Source: Candidatus Zixiibacteriota bacterium (GTDB lineage: Bacteria; Zixibacteria; MSB-5A5; GN15; FEB-12). From it: DNA of 5,157 nucleotides. The DNA is taken from the NCBI GenBank assembly GCA_022570975.1, contig JACZYS010000178.1, positions 1-5,157 on the forward strand. Direction: 5' to 3'. Each line of letters opens with the position of its first letter. Position 1 is the stretch's first letter. Made by a program: the position numbers and the translations under genes. Shown here one piece after another: positions 1 through 5,157 of the stretch. The notes under the pieces were generated by a model. The model had not been told where the DNA came from, searched no databases, and saw only the letters and a list, made by a program, of their open reading frames with translations.

Positions 1-377
1 GCTTTAGCCGTTAGTTGATATAACTCTTCATAAGATATTATTTGGCTCGGCTCGTTTTCCTTTTTGTGAATTATTGCCGGTTTAGTATCTTTAAATTTGA
101 GCAGGTTTTCAGCAAAATTCAGTTTTGCCCCCTCAAACCAAACCGAGTCAAACATTTTTTGTCCGGATAAAATAGAATTTGCAGTTTTTGATAATATCAG
201 TTTCGAGTAATCGGCAATAGTTTTCCAGAATTGGGCAGGTTCATTTATTGACCATTGATAAACTGAGCTGTAATTTTTGAAATCTAAATCTTTTGTTTCC
301 CGGAGAAATTTGAAATACTTGCTGAAATTGCTGTTGGCGATTGATTGTTGGCTCGGTCTCCAGACAGGCTTGCTCAT
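1..377 (-). CDS. Acetoacetyl-CoA synthetase (acetoacetate-CoA ligase), N-terminal part (3' end outside window)
   Basis: This ATP-dependent, AMP-forming ligase activates acetoacetate to acetoacetyl-CoA. The frame opens at ATG 377-375 and runs without a stop to the left edge, giving 125 residues of a protein usually about 650 long. The N-terminus reads MSKPVWRPSQQSIANSNFSK. The features match the N-terminal region of acetoacetyl-CoA synthetases: WRPS (6-9), IANSNF (13-18), F(K)NYSSVYQWSINEPAQFW (33-51) and VWFEGAKLNFAENLL (79-93), the last being the family's 'WFPGATLNYAENLL' signature. These distinguish it from plain acetyl-CoA synthetase. The adenylation motifs lie off the window. It starts 2 nt after the flavoprotein stop codon with only a weak purine run (GAAAGA) about 15 nt upstream, so translation is probably coupled. 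Fumarylacetoacetate cleavage yields acetoacetate, so its presence at the operon's end makes direct metabolic sense. A related propionyl- or acetyl-CoA synthetase is less likely. Confidence 0.9.
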   Translation of the reverse strand, partial: MSKPVWRPSQQSIANSNFSKYFKFLRETKDLDFKNYSSVYQWSINEPAQFWKTIADYSKLILSKTANSILSGQKMFDSVWFEGAKLNFAENLLKFKDTKPAIIHKKENEPSQIISYEELYQLTAK

Positions 378-379
378 AA

Positions 380-1345
380 TTATTGATAAAGTCTTTCGGC
401 CAATAAAAGGGCCATCCAGGCCAGGGTAAGGTTGTTGTTGTCCAGCGCAACCGAGGCTGTTTCTTCGAGCATGAAAACAGCCTTCTTGTCTTTTTGAACA
501 ACCAGTTGATAAGCTGATGCTAACATTTCGATTGGATTTTTGTCTGCTTTAAACCGGCTATATTTTTCCTTCACAAATGTCTGCTTCTCAATAGATGTCT
601 CAAACTGCTTGAGTTCAGCTTCGGTCGGAATTGACTCAGAATTGCCTAACTGTCCCAGATTGTTTGCCGTCAAAATTTTGGAGTTGCAGATAAATTCCGG
701 CAGGGCATCATAACCGATACCTTTTTTGGTAATCGGTTTTTCCACTTCAAAAATAGCATTTCCATTGGCGCGGGTATAGTAGTTGGCCGAGTTTCTGCCG
801 ACCAAGTCAATCATGTCCGGCCTTATAATACCGTTATCGATTATATCTTCTGAAATATGAAATTTAACAATTTCACAAATTGCCAGATTTCCGCTTCCTC
901 TGTCATGTCCCAGATTGATAATCTGGTTCAGCCTGCATTCCATTTGAAAAGGGGAGTCGGCTACCCGGTCCGGTTTCACTATATCAGATGCAAGCGGTTT
1001 TAGCCCGGACTTAATAAATTCGTCCACACCGGCCTCATATTCTGTCGAGGCCAGATTTACCTGTTGCACCATAGAGTAGGTGACGGCATTGACAACACAC
1101 TCTTTTGTCTCTTTGAGATTTTCATAAGTATGCTTGGTGCTGCCGTCCCTTATTCTCCGGGCCGGTGAAAAAGCAATGGTCGGCGGATTTACTCCAAAGG
1201 CATTAAAAAATGAAAAGGGGGAGAGGTTTCTCTTGCCATCGGCGGAGAGGGTAGATACAAGTGCAATTGGCCTGGGAGCGACTCCGCCCAATATGTACTG
1301 CTGTACTTGTTGGGTAGAAATATCTTTTGGCTCAAATTCAATCAT
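380..1345 (-). CDS. Flavin-reductase-like split-barrel flavoprotein with C-terminal extension, role unassigned
   Basis: The N-terminal roughly 200 residues belong to the flavin reductase-like / FMN-binding split-barrel family (DIM6/NTAB type). FEPKDIS and YILGGVAPRPIALVST (17-32) are followed by NLSPFSFFNAFGVNPPTIAFSP (40-61, the flavin-phosphate-binding region), NAVTYSMVQQVNLAST (86-101) and LVGRNSANYY (181-190). Total length is 321 residues. Residues from about 205 on form an extra tail that is not part of the core: GIGYDALPEFI (209-219), a charged Lys/Glu-rich part, and predicted helices near the end (MLEETASVALDNNNLTLAWM, 292-311). Family members bind FMN and reduce free flavin or act on their own substrates; nothing visible fixes the reaction. 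There is no signal peptide or membrane segment, so it is probably cytosolic. No clear Shine-Dalgarno site precedes the ATG; the start was chosen because the conserved N-terminus follows at once. It lies exactly where a maleylacetoacetate isomerase gene might be expected. It ends 2 nt before the next gene. Confidence 0.88.
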   Translation of the reverse strand: MIEFEPKDISTQQVQQYILGGVAPRPIALVSTLSADGKRNLSPFSFFNAFGVNPPTIAFSPARRIRDGSTKHTYENLKETKECVVNAVTYSMVQQVNLASTEYEAGVDEFIKSGLKPLASDIVKPDRVADSPFQMECRLNQIINLGHDRGSGNLAICEIVKFHISEDIIDNGIIRPDMIDLVGRNSANYYTRANGNAIFEVEKPITKKGIGYDALPEFICNSKILTANNLGQLGNSESIPTEAELKQFETSIEKQTFVKEKYSRFKADKNPIEMLASAYQLVVQKDKKAVFMLEETASVALDNNNLTLAWMALLLAERLYQ

Positions 1346-1374
1346 TGATAATGAGCGTAAGTAACACTTTCTGT

Positions 1375-2400
1375 TTAAACTGTTTCTGCAATTTTCTTTT
1401 TGGCCAAAATTGATCTTTTGGTTTCAGAAAGCTTTATCTGGTTGGAGAGCTTGCCTAAACGGTCAATTTCAAGTTCAATATTGTCAGAGTCTTTCAACCA
1501 GATCGGGTTAAATTCTTCGCCGCTCGCTTTGGCTTCCAAGGCAGCGGTGCCGTTTAACTCCAGGTAGCATCCGGTTCCGACTGTCCCGGAACCGATAACA
1601 TCGCCGGGGAAAATTTCTACTCCATATGATACTCTTTCAATTATTTCTCCAAAAGTCCAGTTCATGTCCTTAAAATTACCGCTCGAAATCTGTTTGCCAT
1701 TGTGGAAGGCTTTCATACTGAGGTCATATTTGTTTCCAAATTCAGTTTCAATTTTGCATTCTTCCAGTTCATCAGATGTTACCAGCCAGGGGCCTATGGT
1801 AGTTGAAAAATCTTTTCCCTTAGCCGGGCCCAAATTCAGCTTCATCTCTTCCATTTGCAACACCCTCGCCGAGAGGTCATTCATGATTGTGAATCCGGCG
1901 ATATATTCATCGGCATCTTTGGCCTCGATATTTTTTCCATGCTTTCCAATTATAATTGCCGCTTCCAGTTCAAAATCCAGTTTTTCCATATGGTCAGCCT
2001 CTACTTCAACAATGCCACCGCCAGAAATAGCGTTATGATTGGTGAAATAAAAAACAGGATACTGATCAAACTCCGGAATCATATCAACTCCCCGGTTGCG
2101 GCGGGCCGTAGCCACGTGCTGGCGAAAAGCATAAGCATCCCGGCAAGAAGGAGGATTTGGAATTGGAGCGACAAGAACCGGGTCTGCTACAGAAATGAAT
2201 TTGTCGGTCTCAGTTGAAATTGAATGGACCACAGTTCTGGCTGTGTTCATGAAATCTGAGCCGCCTATTAAGAAGTCCAGCATATTATCCGGCAGGGCCA
2301 TTGAACAGGCAGATGCGGAACTTGAGAGATTGTAAACTTTATCATCTATTAGAATTCCAAGGCTGACTTGGCCGTTATTTTTATAAGACACCAGTTTCAT
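1375..2400 (-). CDS. Fumarylacetoacetase-type FAH-family hydrolase
   Basis: This cytosolic, metal-dependent C-C hydrolase should cleave fumarylacetoacetate to fumarate and acetoacetate, the last dedicated step of tyrosine breakdown. The protein has 341 residues, like the short bacterial form rather than the roughly 420-residue animal enzyme. Residues 1-75 form the small N-terminal domain (MKLVSYKNNGQVSLGILIDD). The catalytic FAH fold follows. RDAYAFRQH (87-95) aligns with the mouse enzyme: Asp88 as metal ligand (mouse Asp126), Tyr90 (Tyr128) and His95 as catalytic base (His133). LDFELEAAIIIG (141-152) supplies metal ligands Glu144 and Glu146, and MNDLSAR (173-179) supplies Asp175. GPAKGKDFSTTIGPW (191-205) has the active-site Lys196 equivalent. 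GSGTVGTG (270-277) is the conserved turn near the C-terminus. These FAH-specific residues favour true fumarylacetoacetase over other family activities such as acylpyruvase or HpcE-type enzymes. Whether it also takes the cis isomer, maleylacetoacetate, cannot be told. It overlaps the aminotransferase by 20 nt and is 29 nt from the flavoprotein gene. Confidence 0.92.
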   Translation of the reverse strand: MKLVSYKNNGQVSLGILIDDKVYNLSSSASACSMALPDNMLDFLIGGSDFMNTARTVVHSISTETDKFISVADPVLVAPIPNPPSCRDAYAFRQHVATARRNRGVDMIPEFDQYPVFYFTNHNAISGGGIVEVEADHMEKLDFELEAAIIIGKHGKNIEAKDADEYIAGFTIMNDLSARVLQMEEMKLNLGPAKGKDFSTTIGPWLVTSDELEECKIETEFGNKYDLSMKAFHNGKQISSGNFKDMNWTFGEIIERVSYGVEIFPGDVIGSGTVGTGCYLELNGTAALEAKASGEEFNPIWLKDSDNIELEIDRLGKLSNQIKLSETKRSILAKKKIAETV

Positions 2401-3520
2401 TTATTGTTTCCTTGTCGTTTTTTTTCATAATTTCGGGATATATTTCTTCAATTACTTGCAGGGCAAAATCTGTTTCTTCTTTGGTTCCGCTGTTAATTCT
2501 GATTCCGTTGGGCACTCCAAATGCAGCCACATGGCGCACTATCAATCCTTTGTTTAAGCAGGCCTCAAAAAATTTGACTGCTGTCTCTTCTGATTCCAAA
2601 ACAAGCATGACAAAATTACCAAAAGGCTTTACATACTCAATTTCCATTTCTTCAAAAAAAGCAATCATCTTGTTGATTTCTTTCCGGTTGAGCTTCACAG
2701 TGGCCTCTCTAAATTCTTTGTCATCTAAAGCTGCTATAGCAGCTTCCTGAGATAGAATATTGGGCTCAAAAGGGAGTCGGATTTTCTTTAGGGTGCTTAT
2801 CAGCCGCTGTGGGCCAACAGCAAATCCGACTCTCATTCCTCCCAGACCATATATTTTTGAAAGGGTCCGGGTGACAACCATATTGTCAAAGTTGTATCTG
2901 AGGCCGTCGGGGTAATCGGCAAATTCCTCGGCATAAGCATAATAGGCCTCATCCAAAATCACCAGAATATCATCCGGTACAAATTCCATGAAACTTTCAA
3001 ACTCATTGATTGTTATCATGGAGCCGGTGGGGTTATTGGGATTGGCCAGGTATATCATTTTTGTCTTGTCGGTGATAGCCTCTTTAATGGCTTCCAGATC
3101 ATAGCCGTAGTTTTTCATTGGCACAGTCTTCAAAGTCCGCCCCAGCTTCCTGACATTTACAAAAATACCAATGAACGTCCCCGCAGATGTCAACAGTTCA
3201 TCCCCCTGAACTGAGAAAGCGTTGATGATATCAGCCAAAAGAGAATCAGTTCCATGGCCAAAAATGATATGTTCCGGTTGAATTTTCAGTTTTGTAGAAA
3301 ATGCAACCGTCATTTTGTGGTTGAGCGGATCGGTATAGCGGTGGATTTCATTCAGCGAATTTGAAATTACTTCGGCCGCTTTTGGCGAAGGGCCAAGCGG
3401 ATTTTCATTGGAGGCCAGTTTGACAATCTTATCAAGATTTTTTTCCCGGCGAAGTTCATCAATCGGTTTACCGGCTCGATAAGGCTTTAAGTTTTCAACA
3501 TGTTTGGGGATTTTAACCAT
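2381..3520 (-). CDS. HisC-like PLP-dependent aminotransferase, probable aromatic (tyrosine) aminotransferase
   Basis: This is a fold-type I, class I/II aminotransferase of the histidinol-phosphate aminotransferase subgroup, 379 residues, full length. Visible landmarks: KLASNENPLGPSP (34-46); RYTDP (61-65) with the PLP-contacting Tyr62; HGTDSL (89-94); NPNNPTGS (160-167) with Asn163; LDEAYYAY (189-196) with Asp190 and Tyr193; TRTLSKIYGLGGMRVGF (217-233) with Schiff-base Lys222 and phosphate-binding Arg230; and RINSGTKEE (341-349) with the substrate-carboxylate Arg341. HisC-family enzymes are known to accept tyrosine and phenylalanine in some bacteria, such as Bacillus subtilis and Zymomonas. 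No his gene is nearby, and the gene lies inside a tyrosine-degradation operon, so I infer that it transaminates tyrosine to 4-hydroxyphenylpyruvate. Histidinol-phosphate activity cannot be excluded from sequence. The ATG is 12 nt after the HGD stop. The only purine-rich site, GGAG, lies in the last HGD codon with an overlong 15-nt spacing, suggesting coupling to HGD translation. The 3' end overlaps the next gene by 20 nt. Confidence 0.9.
   Translation of the reverse strand: MVKIPKHVENLKPYRAGKPIDELRREKNLDKIVKLASNENPLGPSPKAAEVISNSLNEIHRYTDPLNHKMTVAFSTKLKIQPEHIIFGHGTDSLLADIINAFSVQGDELLTSAGTFIGIFVNVRKLGRTLKTVPMKNYGYDLEAIKEAITDKTKMIYLANPNNPTGSMITINEFESFMEFVPDDILVILDEAYYAYAEEFADYPDGLRYNFDNMVVTRTLSKIYGLGGMRVGFAVGPQRLISTLKKIRLPFEPNILSQEAAIAALDDKEFREATVKLNRKEINKMIAFFEEMEIEYVKPFGNFVMLVLESEETAVKFFEACLNKGLIVRHVAAFGVPNGIRINSGTKEETDFALQVIEEIYPEIMKKNDKETINETGVL
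2409..2413 (-). promoter_or_regulatory. Ribosome binding site of FAH-family gene, inside the aminotransferase gene
   Basis: On the minus strand AAGGA ends 8 nt before the ATG at 2400-2398. It lies within the last codons of the aminotransferase reading frame. It supports the start that makes the two genes overlap by 20 nt, and suggests that ribosomes finishing the aminotransferase can initiate on the hydrolase. Confidence 0.65.
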
Positions 3521-3532
3521 ATCAAGTTTATT

Positions 3533-4696
3533 TTACTCCAGCCATGATTGAGCGTAATCTTTATCAAGGGTCTCTTTGACATTTAAAGTTGGTCTCAGCG
3601 GTGCATATGTATCAATCATGACGGCGTATTCATTGGTCTCTTTGGCACCGACCGATTCTTCCGTTTTTCCCGGCTGGGGTCCATGGGGCATTCCTCCCGG
3701 GTGGAGAGTGATTGAACCTTCCCTAACTCCTTTTCTTGACATGAAATCGCCTTCGACATAGTAAAGGACTTCATCGGAGTCAATATTGGAGTGGAAATAC
3801 GGGGTCGGGATAGCGCCGGGATAAAAATCAAAGGGACGTGGGACAAAATTGCAAAGGATAAAGTGCTGTGTCCTAAAACAGAGATGCACCGGAGGCGGCA
3901 GATGGATTCTTCCAACCTTGGGATGATAATTCTTAATGTTGAGCACATAGGGATAAAGATATCCGTCCCAACCGACAACACCAAAGGGATGATGGGGAAC
4001 AATATGTTCAAAAAATTTCTTGCCTGCTTTGACAATTACCCGGAAATCCCCCTTTTCATCCGACGGTTCAAGATATTCAGGTATTTTGAAATCCCTTTCA
4101 GAATAGGGAGCATGCTCGGTCATTTGTCCGTAATCATTTCTATAATGAGTCGGCAGTTCAAAGGAAGTATCAGACTCAACAATCATCAGTTTGTTATGAG
4201 CCTTGTAATCATCAAATTTAAACTGATAGGTAGTGGCCCGGGGAATAATAAACTGGTCGCCCTCTTCAAAAACTATCTTGCCAAAATCACTGAAGAAAGT
4301 ACCGGTTCCCCTGTGAACAAAAACATACTCGGCAGCATAGGCATTGCGGAAGAAGTCATCGGTGTCTTCCGTTACCCTTGCTGTTCCAATCGTACAATGG
4401 GGGTTGGTCAAGAACTCTGAACGGGCAGATATAAAATTCCCGGTCTTTTTTAATTCATCGGTAAAGCAGTGGTAGTATAAAACAGGAGCCTCCGGCCAGT
4501 CAACTTTTGACTCACTGTTTAACTCTCTAACCTTTTTTACAGCGGTAGGCAAGTTATAGTGATACTTGTTAGAATACACGCCGGAAAAGCCTTTACTTGA
4601 GACCAGCTCTTCCCGGTACAGTGATTTACCATCTTTCTTAAAGAAAGTGGTATGCTTAACTTTTGGCATCTCTCCAAGCTTATGATAAAATGGCAT
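3533..4696 (-). CDS. hmgA: Homogentisate 1,2-dioxygenase
   Basis: This cytosolic non-haem Fe(II) cupin enzyme opens the ring of homogentisate to give 4-maleylacetoacetate. The 387-residue protein is full length for the shorter bacterial form (animal and proteobacterial enzymes are about 430-445). The N-terminus, MPFYHKLGEMPKVKHTTF, is typical. An N-terminal cupin-like half spans roughly residues 90-180 (EYVFVHRGTGTF at 123-134, GDQFIIPRATTYQF at 146-159). The catalytic C-terminal half has the three expected iron ligands: His302 in PYFHSNIDSDE, Glu309 in the same motif, and His338 in HPGGMPHGP, corresponding to His335, Glu341 and His371 of the human enzyme. The His-to-Glu distance is 7 rather than the human 6. 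HPHHPFGVVGWDGYLYPY-like residues 234-250 (HHPFGVVGWDG) form another family signature. A good Shine-Dalgarno site 7 nt upstream supports the start. It lies between HPPD and the aminotransferase (12 nt gap), matching its pathway position. Confidence 0.96.
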   Translation of the reverse strand: MPFYHKLGEMPKVKHTTFFKKDGKSLYREELVSSKGFSGVYSNKYHYNLPTAVKKVRELNSESKVDWPEAPVLYYHCFTDELKKTGNFISARSEFLTNPHCTIGTARVTEDTDDFFRNAYAAEYVFVHRGTGTFFSDFGKIVFEEGDQFIIPRATTYQFKFDDYKAHNKLMIVESDTSFELPTHYRNDYGQMTEHAPYSERDFKIPEYLEPSDEKGDFRVIVKAGKKFFEHIVPHHPFGVVGWDGYLYPYVLNIKNYHPKVGRIHLPPPVHLCFRTQHFILCNFVPRPFDFYPGAIPTPYFHSNIDSDEVLYYVEGDFMSRKGVREGSITLHPGGMPHGPQPGKTEESVGAKETNEYAVMIDTYAPLRPTLNVKETLDKDYAQSWLE

Positions 4697-4745
4697 AATA
4701 AAACCTCACTTATAAAACTATATAATTAATCTCACCTCAGTCAAT
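4697..4745 (-). other. 49-nt AT-rich spacer between hppD and hmgA
   Basis: This is the longest non-coding stretch in the window. It contains the Shine-Dalgarno site for the HGD gene, a second GAGGTGAG copy near its upstream end, and a very AT-rich middle (TTAATTATATAGTTTTATAA on the minus strand). No stable GC-rich hairpin followed by a T-run is visible, so I do not call a terminator. An internal promoter in the AT-rich part is possible, but no paired -35 element could be supported. Confidence 0.5.
4703..4709 (-). promoter_or_regulatory. Ribosome binding site of homogentisate dioxygenase gene
   Basis: On the minus strand GTGAGGT precedes the ATG at 4696-4694. The GAGG core ends 7 nt before the start codon, an ideal Shine-Dalgarno spacing. 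It supports the ATG giving a protein that begins MPFYHKLGEMP, as expected for the family. A second GAGGTGAG string lies about 24 nt further upstream in the same 49-nt spacer but is too far away to act on this start. Confidence 0.7.
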
Positions 4746-5157
4746 TTAACAGGGAGGGAGAATCTCTTCCGGTTTGTGGCCTAAATTTCCGCGAAGTTTC
4801 TGGTCCAGCTCAATTGACTCAAATAGGGCCTGGAAATTTCCCTTTCCAAATCCCTGTGAGTTGCCTCTTCTCTGGATAAACTCAAAAAAGAAAGTAGGCC
4901 GGTCACCTATTGGTCTGGTGAAAAGTTGAAGCAGATAACCGTCTTCTTCACGGTCGCATAAAATCCGGTGTTCCTGAAGGTCATCAATATTTTCTTCGAT
5001 ATCTAAATCGGTGCGTTTCCTTAATCCGTCATAATATGTGTCCGGGATCTGAAGAAACTCAACCCCGTTTTTTCTGAGTGAAGAAATAGTGTGAACGATA
5101 TCTTCACAAAATATGGCAATATGCTGGACACCGGAACCTCTGTACTGTTCGAGATAT
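4746..5157 (-). CDS. hppD: 4-hydroxyphenylpyruvate dioxygenase, C-terminal part (5' end outside window)
   Basis: This is the Fe(II)-dependent, cytosolic dioxygenase that converts 4-hydroxyphenylpyruvate to homogentisate with loss of CO2. Only the last 136 codons are present, ending in TAA at 4748-4746; the N-terminal half lies beyond the right edge. The fragment carries the second vicinal-oxygen-chelate half of the enzyme. The motif GSGVQHIAIF (fragment residues 7-16) holds one iron-ligand His (residue 12), and FFFEFIQRRG (89-98) holds the ligand Glu (residue 92). Their 80-residue spacing fits known HPPDs. QGFGKGNFQALFESIE (101-116) is the conserved C-terminal segment that closes over the active site, followed by LRGNL. 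The first iron ligand His should lie in the missing part. The gene is the most upstream of the operon seen here, 49 nt before homogentisate dioxygenase. Identification is very secure; 4-hydroxymandelate synthase is a remote alternative disfavoured by the neighbours. Confidence 0.96.
   Translation of the reverse strand, partial: YLEQYRGSGVQHIAIFCEDIVHTISSLRKNGVEFLQIPDTYYDGLRKRTDLDIEENIDDLQEHRILCDREEDGYLLQLFTRPIGDRPTFFFEFIQRRGNSQGFGKGNFQALFESIELDQKLRGNLGHKPEEILPPC

Noticed and set aside
241..501. Minus-strand reading frame of 86 codons spanning the flavoprotein/acetoacetyl-CoA synthetase junction
   Set aside because: It overlaps two well-supported genes in another frame and its low-complexity translation resembles no family.
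1134..1364. Plus-strand reading frame of 76 codons antisense to the flavoprotein start
   Set aside because: Antisense to the conserved flavin-binding region, with no motif or convincing ribosome site.
1346..1374. Possible terminator or promoter between the hydrolase and flavoprotein genes
   Set aside because: The 29-nt gap has no stable hairpin with a T-run and no recognisable promoter pair; it reads as a plain intercistronic gap.
1664..2217. Two plus-strand reading frames antisense to the FAH-family gene
   Set aside because: Ser/Ile/Phe-rich translations without motifs, overlapping each other and antisense to a gene with intact catalytic residues.
3616..4035. Minus-strand reading frame of 139 codons inside the homogentisate dioxygenase gene
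   Set aside because: It lies wholly within a gene whose iron ligands are in the other frame; its translation looks like random out-of-frame sequence.
3791..4420. Plus-strand reading frame of 209 codons antisense to homogentisate dioxygenase
   Set aside because: Despite its length it is fully antisense to a conserved gene, has no recognisable motif, and reflects the codon bias of the opposite strand.
1..5157. Mobile element, CRISPR, defence or other novel system
   Set aside because: All space is filled by one coherent catabolic operon; no transposase, terminal repeats, spaced direct repeats or foreign-looking genes were seen.

Overview
The window is a single-strand, tightly packed block of six genes, all read on the minus strand (right to left). 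Together they form an almost complete tyrosine / 4-hydroxyphenylpyruvate / homogentisate degradation operon. In transcription order they are: the C-terminal 136 residues of 4-hydroxyphenylpyruvate dioxygenase (right edge, partial); homogentisate 1,2-dioxygenase; a HisC-like PLP aminotransferase; a fumarylacetoacetase-type FAH-family hydrolase; a flavin-reductase-like split-barrel flavoprotein with a long C-terminal extension; and the N-terminal 125 residues of an acetoacetyl-CoA synthetase (left edge, partial). The last gene runs off the left edge and was identified by translating the end of the window.

Layout: the gaps are 49, 12, -20 (overlap), 29 and 2 nt in transcription order, so the genes are almost certainly cotranscribed and partly translationally coupled. 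No stretch over 49 bases lacks a gene. No RNA genes, mobile elements, repeats, CRISPR arrays, attachment sites or convincing terminators were seen. The main promoter must lie beyond the right edge, upstream of the dioxygenase gene, and the operon end lies beyond the left edge.

How the genes work together (pathway knowledge applied to this gene order): the aminotransferase would convert tyrosine to 4-hydroxyphenylpyruvate; HPPD makes homogentisate; HGD opens the ring to maleylacetoacetate; the FAH-family enzyme cleaves the acylacetoacetate to a C4 diacid plus acetoacetate; and acetoacetyl-CoA synthetase activates the acetoacetate for thiolysis to acetyl-CoA. The step with no recognisable enzyme here is maleylacetoacetate isomerisation. 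In its place is a flavin-reductase-family protein of unassigned role, which is the most interesting point in the window.

Organism: a bacterium with moderately AT-rich DNA and Lys/Glu/Asn/Ile-rich proteins. The compact gene arrangement, the roughly 385-residue HGD and the roughly 320-residue flavin-reductase-like protein beside tyrosine genes recall Bacteroidota or related FCB-group / Marinimicrobia-like marine lineages. This is a low-confidence impression, not a placement. The region looks like ordinary chromosomal metabolism rather than an accessory island.
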